Below, piece after piece: positions 15,608-23,004 of a stretch of 64,000 bases of DNA. Source of the stretch: Bog-756 sp052326605 (lineage in GTDB: Bacteria; Actinomycetota; Acidimicrobiia; Acidimicrobiales; RAAP-2). The notes below the pieces were generated by a model. The model made no database searches. It saw nothing but the letters and a program-made list of their open reading frames with translations, and was not told the origin of the DNA. Location: the NCBI GenBank assembly GCA_052326605.1, contig JBKQMB010000023.1, positions 1 through 64,000 of the forward strand, in the 5' to 3' direction. Position numbers and translations under genes: made by a program. Within the stretch, counting starts at the first letter, position 1, and every line of letters begins with the position of its first letter.

Positions 15608-17029
15608 ATGCCGATGAGTCCGACGGGCGATCACGAAGGGGATACCGTGGAGCCCGGCTCGTCCGCGCCGTCGTCCGTGGATGGCGGCCCGCCGCCCCGG
15701 ACGGTGCCGGATGCCATCCGATTCCGGTTCGACAGCGTCGCCGTGGTGGAGGGGGCCGGCCCGGCGGCGAGCCGCACGGAAGGGCTCACGGTCGTATTCG
15801 ACGAACAGGGCGTCGAGATCACCGGGCCACCGCAACGGGGGGATCAGCGTTTGGTGCGATGGGCCGATGTGATCTCGATGTCCATCGGCGTGATGGCTCC
15901 GGATCCGTCCGGTCACGTGGTCCTGCCGGTCGACATGACCCTGGCTGGCCGGGCAGTGCTTCTCCTGATCGGCACGGACCCGTTGCGGACGGTGCAGCTG
16001 TCGGCGTTGGGGGAGTGGCTCGCCCGTCGACCGGTACCGCCCCGGTGGTCCCCCTGGCCGGCTGTCGCTCCTGCCGGCGCCTTCCCCGTGTACGGCACCG
16101 CTCCCTACCCGGTAGCGCCCTACGGCACCGCTCCCTACCCGGTAGCGCCCTACGGCAGCCCCTACCGCAGTCCGGCCGGCGCCCATGACCAGACGCCGCC
16201 GAGGAGGAGACGTCGCCGGCGGCTGGCCACGTTGTTGGTGGGGATCGCCTTCCTGCTCGGCGCGGTCGGCCTGGCCTTCGGCCTGTCGCACCCAGGGGCC
16301 CGGTCGACGGCGGTGGCCCCTGCGGCACCCCGGCTCTCGTCGGATCAGCGCCTGGCTGATTCGCTCATGTTGACTCACAACGACCTGCCGCAGGGCTGGG
16401 GTGTCTCGCCCAGCAACTCGGGCTCGGGCAACTCGCACCACGATCAGATCATCGAGCAGGAGATCACCGACGCCTTTTCCCGGTGCATGGGCATCACCGA
16501 CGACCAGGGTGCCGTCCTACTGGGTGGCCAGGCCGCGGACCAGACGGCCCAGTCCACCTCTCCGATCTTCATCGGGCCCTCTCCGTCCGCGCAGCCCGGC
16601 TACACGCTGGAACTCCAGACGGCGGCAGACATCGTCCGGACCCACGACGACGAGACGAGCGACCTCTCGCTGTCGGCCAGGCCCGGGTATCCGCAGTGCA
16701 GCGCGAACGCGGTGGCCTCGGAGCTGCAACTCGGTGTCAACGACGCGACCGGGGGCAATGACCAACCGGGTCCGGCCACCGCGTCGGTGCTGAGCCTTCC
16801 CTCCCCGGCGGGAGTGCAGACGCTGGGCCTCGTGATCACCTTCACGGTGTCCGACCGGACGACGCCCCTCCCGGTCGAGGTGGAGTCCGTCACCCTCGGG
16901 AGCAACCGGATCGAAGCCCAGCTCCAGGCCTTTGCCGTCGGCGGTTCGATCCCGAGCGACGCTCTGACGGCACCGCTGTCCACCTTCGAGGGACGTGTGG
17001 TGGGCCAGGGCAAGAGCGTCGCTGTCTGA
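15608..17029 (+). CDS. Single-pass membrane protein with DLPQGW extracellular domain (paralogue of 17236)
   Basis: About 473 residues, not a named family. The cytoplasmic part (residues about 30-140) has the core TEGLTVVFDEQGVEITGP followed by LVRWADVISM, shared with the protein at 17236 and possibly a small beta-rich domain. A Pro/Tyr-rich repeat (VYGTAPYPVAPYGTAPYPV) precedes an Arg-rich stop-transfer run and one membrane helix (LLVGIAFLLGAVGLAFGL). The outer domain begins LMLTHNDLPQGWGV and has two cysteines, suggesting a disulphide. The start is ATG 15608 (GGAAG just upstream), with ATG 15614 and GTG 15584 as alternatives. Function unknown; a sensor or cell-surface binding role is plausible. 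Confidence 0.7.
   Translation: MPMSPTGDHEGDTVEPGSSAPSSVDGGPPPRTVPDAIRFRFDSVAVVEGAGPAASRTEGLTVVFDEQGVEITGPPQRGDQRLVRWADVISMSIGVMAPDPSGHVVLPVDMTLAGRAVLLLIGTDPLRTVQLSALGEWLARRPVPPRWSPWPAVAPAGAFPVYGTAPYPVAPYGTAPYPVAPYGSPYRSPAGAHDQTPPRRRRRRRLATLLVGIAFLLGAVGLAFGLSHPGARSTAVAPAAPRLSSDQRLADSLMLTHNDLPQGWGVSPSNSGSGNSHHDQIIEQEITDAFSRCMGITDDQGAVLLGGQAADQTAQSTSPIFIGPSPSAQPGYTLELQTAADIVRTHDDETSDLSLSARPGYPQCSANAVASELQLGVNDATGGNDQPGPATASVLSLPSPAGVQTLGLVITFTVSDRTTPLPVEVESVTLGSNRIEAQLQAFAVGGSIPSDALTAPLSTFEGRVVGQGKSVAV
16091..16150 (+). repeat. 30-bp perfect tandem repeat, two copies
   Basis: The unit encodes YGTAPYPVAP and occurs at 16091-16120 and 16121-16150, with a partial third copy (YGSP) after it. The lack of any synonymous change indicates a recent duplication. 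Confidence 0.9.
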
Positions 17030-17034
17030 GGACA

Positions 17035-17064
17035 ACGGCGGAGGAGGTGGCAAAAGCCCGCCGT
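17035..17064 (+). terminator. Hairpin after the gene at 15608
   Basis: Arms ACGGCGG / CCGCCGT with a 16-nt loop, 6 bp after the stop codon. Plausible terminator or mRNA stabiliser. Confidence 0.35.
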
Positions 17065-17079
17065 CCAGGGCCGTTCGTG

Positions 17080-17099
17080 GCACACTGCGAGTAGTGTGC
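17080..17099. promoter_or_regulatory. Perfect inverted repeat, candidate operator
   Basis: GCACACT-GCGAGT-AGTGTGC: 7-bp perfect arms around a 6-bp spacer, 136 bp upstream of the gene at 17236. The right arm contains TAGTGT, a -10-like hexamer, so a bound dimeric regulator would cover the promoter. Confidence 0.45.
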
Positions 17100-17235
17100 T
17101 GCGGCCAGCCGTAAGTGGTGGCGGCGGTGCACCGCACTGGATCCCGCCGCAGCTTGCCCCATCGCCCCGACTGACGGCAGGATTGGCAACGCCGATGAAT
17201 CGAGCACAGAGCCCCCCGCAACGGAGGAGAGGTAC

Positions 17236-19686
17236 ATGACCGTCGGAATCACGGAACTGCCTCCCGAGGGCATGCAGCTCGGCGGCGTTGCCCTGGCCGG
17301 TGACGCCGAGCGGGGGACCAGGACCACTGAGGGACTCAGCCTGTTGTTCACCACGGCGGGCATCACTGTGCAGGGTCCTCAGCCCCAGATCGAGCGGCTC
17401 CTGGTGTGGTCCGGCCTTGATTCGGCGACCTGCAACGAGAAGATCGTGCTTCCCGACGGCCGGGATGCCGCGGTCATGGAGCTCACCTCGGGGGGGCAGT
17501 CCATCCGATTCCTCCTCCCGACGTCGACGGTCTCACCAGGTCAGGCCGCGTACCTCGACCAGGCGCTCCCGGCGTGGCTCTCCCGGTACAAGGGGCAGCC
17601 GATCGCACCCACTGCCGCTGCCGCGGCCACCGCTGCCGCTTCCGCAGTGGAGAACCGCCCGGGTGGCGACGGTGCCGTCGCAGAGCCTCCGCCCCCTTCC
17701 GCCCCTTCCCCAGCCCCCCCTTCCGGTCCTGCCGCTGCTCCCGGTCCCCGCTTTGCTCCGGCCACGGCCACGGCCGCGGGTGTCGCTGAGGCTGCGGGTG
17801 CTGCGGCCGCGGCTGCAGGCCGGGCCCACAACTCCGGAAACGCCAGCCCGCCGGAGCCGGCCCCGGCGGGGACGGGGGCCATTGCCGAGGCCGACCGGGC
17901 GTCGTCCGTCGCCCCGCCTTTGGCTGCCGCACCTCCACCACGGTCTCCCTCTCCACCACGGTCTCCCTCTCCACCACCGCCTCCCTCTACTCCCCCATCT
18001 GCCGTTTCCGCCGGTGGGACCGCACCATGGTCTGCCGCCCCCCCCACCGGCCCCACGCCGCCCGGTGCCGAGACACTGCCCCCACCCCCACAGCCTGGGC
18101 TGGCCGGTGCGCCGCCCGTCGTCGCCGGATGGGAGTTCTCGACCGACTCGGTGCCCGGCGCCACGGCCTGGGACAACCCACCGCTCGGCCAGCCGCTGGA
18201 ACCCGCGGCCGACTTGTCCTCGGAGAAGACCAGGGGGTGGCGCAAGTCGCGATCGCCCGAAGTCGCGCCGGTTCCACCGCCGGGTGCCCCGGTTCCCCCG
18301 CAGCCGCCGGTCGACGCCGTTCCCCTCGAGACGCCCCCGCCGCCCCCGCCGCCGGGTGCAACCGGGGCGGCCGCGCCGCCTCGACCGGTGACCTGGCAGC
18401 CCCCCATCGATCCGGTCACCGGAGAGGCACAGTGGGATCGGGCGGATGTCGTCGGCGCCTCGACCGTACCCGTGGAGGGGACGCCCAAGAAGAAGAAGAA
18501 GAGGGGTTGGCGCAAGGGAGCGGCCACCGGTGCTGTGGCGGCCGGCGCAGTGGCCGCCGGTGCCGCGGCCGCACCGTCCGCCGATGCCCCGCCCGCACCG
18601 CCTGGGCCGCCTGCGCCCGCACCGTCCGCCGATGCACCGTCCGCACCGCCTGGGCCGCCTGCACCCGCACCGTCCGCCGATGCACCGCCTGGGCCGCCTG
18701 AGCCCGCACCGTCCGCCGATGCCCCGTTCGCCGCCGACGACGGCGGCCACGCAGTCGACGCCCAGGGTGCAGCGGCCCCGTGGACACCGGGTGCCCAGAG
18801 CGGCCAGCACGCATTGTCTCCCGAGGAGGCTGCACTCGGTTTTCAGCCACCCATCGGCGCGCTGCCGGGCCAACCCGCCACGGATCTGCCGGCGGGAACG
18901 CCGGCCTCGAAGGGCCGGCGTTCACTGTTGATCGGAGTGCTGGTCGCCGTGCTCCTCGTGGCCGTCGCCGGCATCGCCTACCTTCTGGTCAAGAAGCACA
19001 CCACCACCACCACCACCCCGGCGACCACCGCGGCCCCTTCGAGCGAGGCGGTGGCCTACCAGCTGGCCCAGTCGATCAATCTGCGCCTCACGGACCTGCC
19101 CGCCGGGTGGACCTACACCACGGTGCGTGGGTTGCCGCCGCAGCCACTGGCGGCTCCGACTGCCGCGGTGTTGTCGGCCAACCAGGCGTTGGCGACGTGC
19201 GTCAACCAGCCCGTCAACACCGTTGCCGCGCTGCTCGGCAATTCTGCCAACGGCCAGGTCGCCGTGGCCACGTCACAGACCTTCCAGAGCGGATCGGATC
19301 CGGGCATCCACATGTCCTCCGTGACTCGGACCATGGGTACGGCCGCCGAGGCACAGTCGCTGGCCGCGCCGTTCGCCGCTCCCAACTTCCCCACCTGCTT
19401 CGGCCAGTACCAGACGACCCTGGCCTCTGCCGTCGTGACCGGTGCCACCGCCCAGGTGCAGACGGTGACCCTGTCCGCCCCGACCGGGGTCCAGTCGTTC
19501 GGGTACGTCACCACGCTCACCATTCCCGGGAAGGGCAACGAGGTGGTCGGTCAGGCGTACATCATCGGCGGCCGAGTGGAGGCCCGGTTGACGCCTTCGA
19601 CCAACGGACCCCCGATCCCGTCGGATGCGTTCGTCCCGGCCTACAACGCCATCGCCGGGCGGGTGGCCCAGGCTGCTTCCAAGTAG
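17236..19686 (+). CDS. Large single-pass membrane protein with Pro/Ala-rich linker and DLPAGW extracellular domain
   Basis: An 816-residue protein, not a named family. Residues 1-115 repeat the TEGLSLLFTTAGITVQGP...LLVWSGL module of the paralogue at 15608. Residues about 120-560 are low-complexity Pro/Ala/Ser, with two basic GWRK islands (TRGWRKSRSPE and KKKKKRGWRKG) and imperfect 16-residue repeats. One membrane helix (SLLIGVLVAVLLVAVAGIAY, about 574-593) is followed by a Thr-rich stalk and an outer domain that begins INLRLTDLPAGWTY and has two cysteines. GGAGGAG at 17222-17228 fixes the start. The layout (inside module, long disordered linker, outside domain) would suit a signalling or envelope-spanning protein, but no enzyme motif is present. 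Confidence 0.75.
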   Translation: MTVGITELPPEGMQLGGVALAGDAERGTRTTEGLSLLFTTAGITVQGPQPQIERLLVWSGLDSATCNEKIVLPDGRDAAVMELTSGGQSIRFLLPTSTVSPGQAAYLDQALPAWLSRYKGQPIAPTAAAAATAAASAVENRPGGDGAVAEPPPPSAPSPAPPSGPAAAPGPRFAPATATAAGVAEAAGAAAAAAGRAHNSGNASPPEPAPAGTGAIAEADRASSVAPPLAAAPPPRSPSPPRSPSPPPPPSTPPSAVSAGGTAPWSAAPPTGPTPPGAETLPPPPQPGLAGAPPVVAGWEFSTDSVPGATAWDNPPLGQPLEPAADLSSEKTRGWRKSRSPEVAPVPPPGAPVPPQPPVDAVPLETPPPPPPPGATGAAAPPRPVTWQPPIDPVTGEAQWDRADVVGASTVPVEGTPKKKKKRGWRKGAATGAVAAGAVAAGAAAAPSADAPPAPPGPPAPAPSADAPSAPPGPPAPAPSADAPPGPPEPAPSADAPFAADDGGHAVDAQGAAAPWTPGAQSGQHALSPEEAALGFQPPIGALPGQPATDLPAGTPASKGRRSLLIGVLVAVLLVAVAGIAYLLVKKHTTTTTTPATTAAPSSEAVAYQLAQSINLRLTDLPAGWTYTTVRGLPPQPLAAPTAAVLSANQALATCVNQPVNTVAALLGNSANGQVAVATSQTFQSGSDPGIHMSSVTRTMGTAAEAQSLAAPFAAPNFPTCFGQYQTTLASAVVTGATAQVQTVTLSAPTGVQSFGYVTTLTIPGKGNEVVGQAYIIGGRVEARLTPSTNGPPIPSDAFVPAYNAIAGRVAQAASK
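17935..17988 (+). repeat. 18-bp tandem repeat, three copies
   Basis: The unit CCACCACGGTCTCCCTCT encodes PPRSPS; copies one and two are identical and the third has two changes. It lies inside the disordered linker. Confidence 0.85.
18571..18722 (+). repeat. 48-bp coding repeat, nearly four copies
   Basis: Units start at 18571, 18619, 18667 and 18706 with GCACCGTCCGCCGATGC and encode APSADAP(P/S)APPGPPAP. The third unit is 9 bp shorter. A sign of slippage-driven length change in the linker. Confidence 0.85.
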
Positions 19687-19713
19687 CCCGGCCCGCCCGT
19701 GGCTTACCGGGCT
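19685..19713. terminator. Bidirectional terminator between convergent genes
   Basis: AGCCCGG / CCGGGCT, perfect 7-bp arms with a 15-nt loop, spanning the whole gap between the gene at 17236 and the minus-strand flavoprotein gene. Confidence 0.6.
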
Positions 19714-21104
19714 CAGGCCCCTTCGGGAGCCAGCCGGGCGATGAGGGCGACTGCCCGGTAGGCGGCCTCCGCCGGGCCGGTCTCGTCCGGACGGAGCAGG
19801 TTGGCCATGATCCTGAGGATCCAGCTCATCAGCGACTCCGAGTACATCCCCGTGCCGACGCAAAGCTTCATCAGCTCCGGCCGGCTGATGATCCGGATGA
19901 AGGCTCGTGCGACCCGGTAGTAGAGGCCGTAGGCGTCCTCGAGCCTGGTCTCGTAACGCAGTAGCGCGTCGGCGCCGTCACCGGAGAGCGCCTCGCCCAG
20001 TGAGGCGGCAGCGATCCGCCCGGTCTCGAACCCGTAGGCGATCCCCTCCCCGTTGAAGGGGTTGATCGAGCCGGCGGCGTCACCCACCACCAGCGTGGTG
20101 GCGCCCGCCCTGGGGCCGACGGCCAGTCCCATCGGCAGCTTGCCGCCGGTGGGAGGCCCGAGGCAGGTGGACGGCGACAGCTCCCACTCCTTGGGCGCCC
20201 AGCCCACGAAGTGGTCCATCAGCGTCGAGGTGTTGACACCCTTCCAGCGCTGGTCGGTGGACAAGAGGCCCACGCCGACGTTCACCCGTCCGTCACCCAG
20301 CGGGAAGATCCACCCGTACCCGGGCACCACCTTCCCCTCGTCGTCCCGGATGTCGAGGTGCGATTCGATGAACGGCTGATCGTGGCCCGGCGAGTTGTAG
20401 TACCCGCGTAGGGCCATCCCCATGGGCTGGCTGCGGTTCCGCTCCGTACCGAGGGCCCGTCCGAAGCGCGAGTTGGCCCCGTCTGCCACCACGATGTACC
20501 TGGCCCGTACCGGACGGGTCTCTCCGGTGGCCTTGTCCTCGACCACCGCACCGACGCAGGAGGGCAGGGCCCGGGAGCCGAGTCGATGATCCTGTGGCAC
20601 CGTGGCCGGCTCCCCGAGGATCGGCTCGAGCGCCTCGGTTCCCTGCCACACGGTGGCACCCGCCTTGACGGCGCGCTCGTTGACCAGGGCGTCGAGGTCG
20701 TGGCGGGTGATGACGTACCCGTACGAGGGGAAGGTGGGATGCTCCGGCCAGGGCAGGTCGAGGACCTTGCCGAAGGCGTGGGTGCGGAGGCTGGTGAAGC
20801 GGTGGGCCCCGGCCAACGCCCCCTCCATCCCCATGTCGGCGATCTGGCGCACCGAGCGCGGGGTGAGGCCGTCACCGCAGGTCTTCACCCGGGGGAACAC
20901 CTTCTTCTCCACCAGGGCCACGTCCCACCCGGCCTCTGCCAGCCAGTAGGCGCAGGAGGATCCCGAGGGCCCGCCTCCCACCACCAGGACGTCGTAGACG
21001 TGGCCGGCCCCACCGGCCCCATCGGCAGCAGTGGGTCGGACCGACGTCCCGGCGCCGGCGTCGGTCGTCTCGTCTGCGGTTTCGTGGGAGAGAGGGGAAT
21101 TCAC
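19713..21104 (-). CDS. Geranylgeranyl-reductase-family FAD oxidoreductase, likely menaquinone reductase (MenJ-like)
   Basis: Family members saturate isoprenoid double bonds; the mycobacterial homologue MenJ reduces the second isoprene of menaquinone. Visible here: the FAD-binding VLVVGGGPSGSSCAYWLAEAG near the N-terminus, the family motif KTCGDGLTPRSV, YIVVADGANSRFGRALG, and the second FAD motif LVVGDAAGSINPFNGEGIAYG. GTG 21104 gives 463 residues; the frame extends to GTG 21149 but that reading would add an unneeded leader. It is divergent from nuoA, so an enzyme acting on the electron carrier sits beside the enzyme that reduces it. A carotenoid- or archaeal-type lipid substrate cannot be excluded. 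Confidence 0.82.
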   Translation of the reverse strand: MNSPLSHETADETTDAGAGTSVRPTAADGAGGAGHVYDVLVVGGGPSGSSCAYWLAEAGWDVALVEKKVFPRVKTCGDGLTPRSVRQIADMGMEGALAGAHRFTSLRTHAFGKVLDLPWPEHPTFPSYGYVITRHDLDALVNERAVKAGATVWQGTEALEPILGEPATVPQDHRLGSRALPSCVGAVVEDKATGETRPVRARYIVVADGANSRFGRALGTERNRSQPMGMALRGYYNSPGHDQPFIESHLDIRDDEGKVVPGYGWIFPLGDGRVNVGVGLLSTDQRWKGVNTSTLMDHFVGWAPKEWELSPSTCLGPPTGGKLPMGLAVGPRAGATTLVVGDAAGSINPFNGEGIAYGFETGRIAAASLGEALSGDGADALLRYETRLEDAYGLYYRVARAFIRIISRPELMKLCVGTGMYSESLMSWILRIMANLLRPDETGPAEAAYRAVALIARLAPEGA

Positions 21105-21210
21105 GGTGCCAATCGTAGGTGCCAGCCGGTTGGACGGCACACCGGGCACGGCCCGATTGCCGCACGGGCACCGGCGGACCGTCGATGTGCTTCGACGAAG
21201 GGGTGCGTGG

Positions 21211-21216
21211 TAAAAA
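21211..21216 (+). promoter_or_regulatory. A-rich hexamer TAAAAA upstream of nuoA
   Basis: TAAAAAC lies 9 nt before the nuoA GTG and is by far the most A-rich point of the divergent gap. The same TAAAAA stands 7 nt before ctaE. Possible -10 element of a leaderless transcript. Confidence 0.35.
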
Positions 21217-21225
21217 CAACTCTCA

Positions 21226-21792
21226 GTGGACGACTATCTGCCGATCCTGATCCTCCTCATTCTGGCCGGCCTGTTCGCGTCGGTCTCCTTCGTGGCCTCG
21301 GCCCTGCTCGCCCCGAGGAAACGGCCGACAGCGGCAAAGACCGCCCCTTACGAGTGCGGCATCGTCCCCGCCATCGAGCCGCCGACCCGCTTCCCGGTGC
21401 GCTTCTACCTGGTGGCGATGATCTTCATCATCTTCGACATCGAGATCGTCTTCTTGTACCCCTGGGCGGTGATCTTCCACCAGCTGCGCTCCTTCGGCCT
21501 GGTCGAGGTGTTCGTCTTCGCCGCCGTGGTGTTCATCTCCTTCCTGTACCTCGTGAGCAACGGGGCCCTGAGCTGGGGGCCGGCCAAGCGGCTGGTCGGC
21601 GCCATGCCACCGCGGACCTCCGAGTCGACGATCGCCCGCATCACCGCCGGACCGGGAGGTCCCGGCCAGTCGACGCGTTCGGTCGGCACCCCGTCACCCA
21701 CCGACCCGGCTCGTCCTGCGGTCACCGACCCGGACGCACCCACGACCGGGGAGCCGGCCACGGCTCCCTCCGGACCCGGTCGAGCGGCGTAG
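21226..21792 (+). CDS. nuoA: NADH-quinone oxidoreductase subunit A
   Basis: A membrane subunit near the quinone site of complex I. Three helices: YLPILILLILAGLFASVSF, VRFYLVAMIFIIFDIEIVFLYPWAV (which carries the conserved acidic FDIEIVFLYPW) and VEVFVFAAVVFISFLYLV. The loop motif APYECGI is present. At 188 residues it is about 60 longer than usual because of a Pro/Ala/Ser-rich C-terminal tail after residue 127. The GTG start follows the divergent gap with menJ-like and opens the nuo operon. Confidence 0.96.
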   Translation: MDDYLPILILLILAGLFASVSFVASALLAPRKRPTAAKTAPYECGIVPAIEPPTRFPVRFYLVAMIFIIFDIEIVFLYPWAVIFHQLRSFGLVEVFVFAAVVFISFLYLVSNGALSWGPAKRLVGAMPPRTSESTIARITAGPGGPGQSTRSVGTPSPTDPARPAVTDPDAPTTGEPATAPSGPGRAA

Positions 21793-21811
21793 GGCGAGGG
21801 AGTCAGCGCTC

Positions 21812-22480
21812 ATGGGTCTCGAAGATCTGCAGCACAACTTCCTCACCGGCCGTCTCGAGGATCTGGTCAAGTGGGCCAGGACGTACTCCATGTGGCCCGC
21901 CACGTTCGGCCTGGCCTGTTGTGCGATCGAGATGATGTCGGTGGGAGCCGCCGACTTCGACCTCGCCCGCTTCGGCATGGAGGTCTTCCGGGCATCGCCG
22001 CGTCAGGCCGACCTGATGATCGTGGCCGGACGGGTCTCCCAGAAGATGGCGCCGGTCCTCCGCCAGGTCTACGACCAGATGATGGAGCCCAAGTGGGTGC
22101 TGTCGATGGGTGTGTGCGCCAGCACCGGCGGCATGTTCAACAACTACGCCATCGTCCAGGGTGTGGACCAGATCGTCCCGGTCGACGTCTACGCCCCCGG
22201 CTGCCCCCCCACTCCCGAGACGCTCATGCACGCCATTCTCACGTTGCACGAGAAGGTCCGGACCAACGAGATCACCCGGCGGACCCCGGCCGAGCCGGCC
22301 GCAAGCGGCGCCGTGGACCTGGCGGATCTGGCCCAGGACCAGGGGGGGGACACCGACGACGCACGCACGCACGCGGGGGAGGCCACCTCGGGGTGGACCC
22401 CTGATCGGCCGGATGCCGTGCACCTGGGCACGCCCAGGCGCAACCCGGTCATCGCCCGCAGTGTGGGTGAGCCCCTGTGA
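21812..22480 (+). CDS. nuoB: NADH-quinone oxidoreductase subunit B
   Basis: Carries the last Fe-S cluster (N2) that passes electrons to quinone. The paired cysteines are in FGLACCAIEMM; the other two are in SMGVCASTGGMF and VYAPGCPPTPE. The Arg/Phe-rich AADFDLARFGMEVFRASPRQADLMIVAG segment around residues 50-75 is intact. A polar tail of about 65 residues follows the conserved core. GAGGGAG lies before the ATG, 19 bp after nuoA. Confidence 0.97.
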   Translation: MGLEDLQHNFLTGRLEDLVKWARTYSMWPATFGLACCAIEMMSVGAADFDLARFGMEVFRASPRQADLMIVAGRVSQKMAPVLRQVYDQMMEPKWVLSMGVCASTGGMFNNYAIVQGVDQIVPVDVYAPGCPPTPETLMHAILTLHEKVRTNEITRRTPAEPAASGAVDLADLAQDQGGDTDDARTHAGEATSGWTPDRPDAVHLGTPRRNPVIARSVGEPL

Positions 22481-23004
22481 CGGAGGGGAGCGGTGTGCAT
22501 CTTGCCCATGCCGGGCCTGGGGTCAGCGGGTCGGGAGGCAGCTCGACGCGGACGTCGGAGAGGAACCGGCAGGAGGTGGTCTTCCCCACCCGCGACCAGT
22601 ACGTCGAGGTGGTGCGCGGCTATCGCGACGGCGGGTTCGAGATGTGCGCCGATCTCTGCGGCGTCGACTACCTGACCCACCAGGGCCGACGGCTGCCCGA
22701 AGGGGTGGCGCCCGAGCGGTTCGAGGTCGTGGTCAATCTGCTGTCGCTGAGCCAGGTCAAGCGGGTGCGGATTCGACTGCAGGTTCCCGAATCGGACGCG
22801 GCGGCTCCCTCCCTCTTCGAGCTGTACCCCGGAGTGGAGGCCATGGAGCGCGAGGCCTACGATCTGCTCGGCATCGTCTTCGCCGGGCACCCCGACATGA
22901 CCCGCATCCTGTTGCCGGAGGATTGGGAGGGTCACCCCCTGCGCAAGGACTACGGCGTCGGTCGGGTGCCGATCCAGTTCAAGGGTGCACCGGGGCCGAG
23001 ATGA
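22477..23004 (+). CDS. nuoC: NADH-quinone oxidoreductase subunit C
   Basis: A peripheral 30-kDa-type subunit that braces NuoD. The core includes MCADLCGVDYL, FEVVVNLLSLSQVKRVRIRLQVPE and the signature SLFELYPGVEAMEREAYDLLGIVFAGHPDMTRILLPEDWEGHPLRKDY (quoted motifs: EREAYDLLGI and GHPLRKDY). Length 175; it is separate from NuoD, unlike the NuoCD fusion of E. coli. Starts with GTG overlapping the nuoB stop and itself overlaps nuoD by 4 bp. Confidence 0.95.
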   Translation: MTEGSGVHLAHAGPGVSGSGGSSTRTSERNRQEVVFPTRDQYVEVVRGYRDGGFEMCADLCGVDYLTHQGRRLPEGVAPERFEVVVNLLSLSQVKRVRIRLQVPESDAAAPSLFELYPGVEAMEREAYDLLGIVFAGHPDMTRILLPEDWEGHPLRKDYGVGRVPIQFKGAPGPR

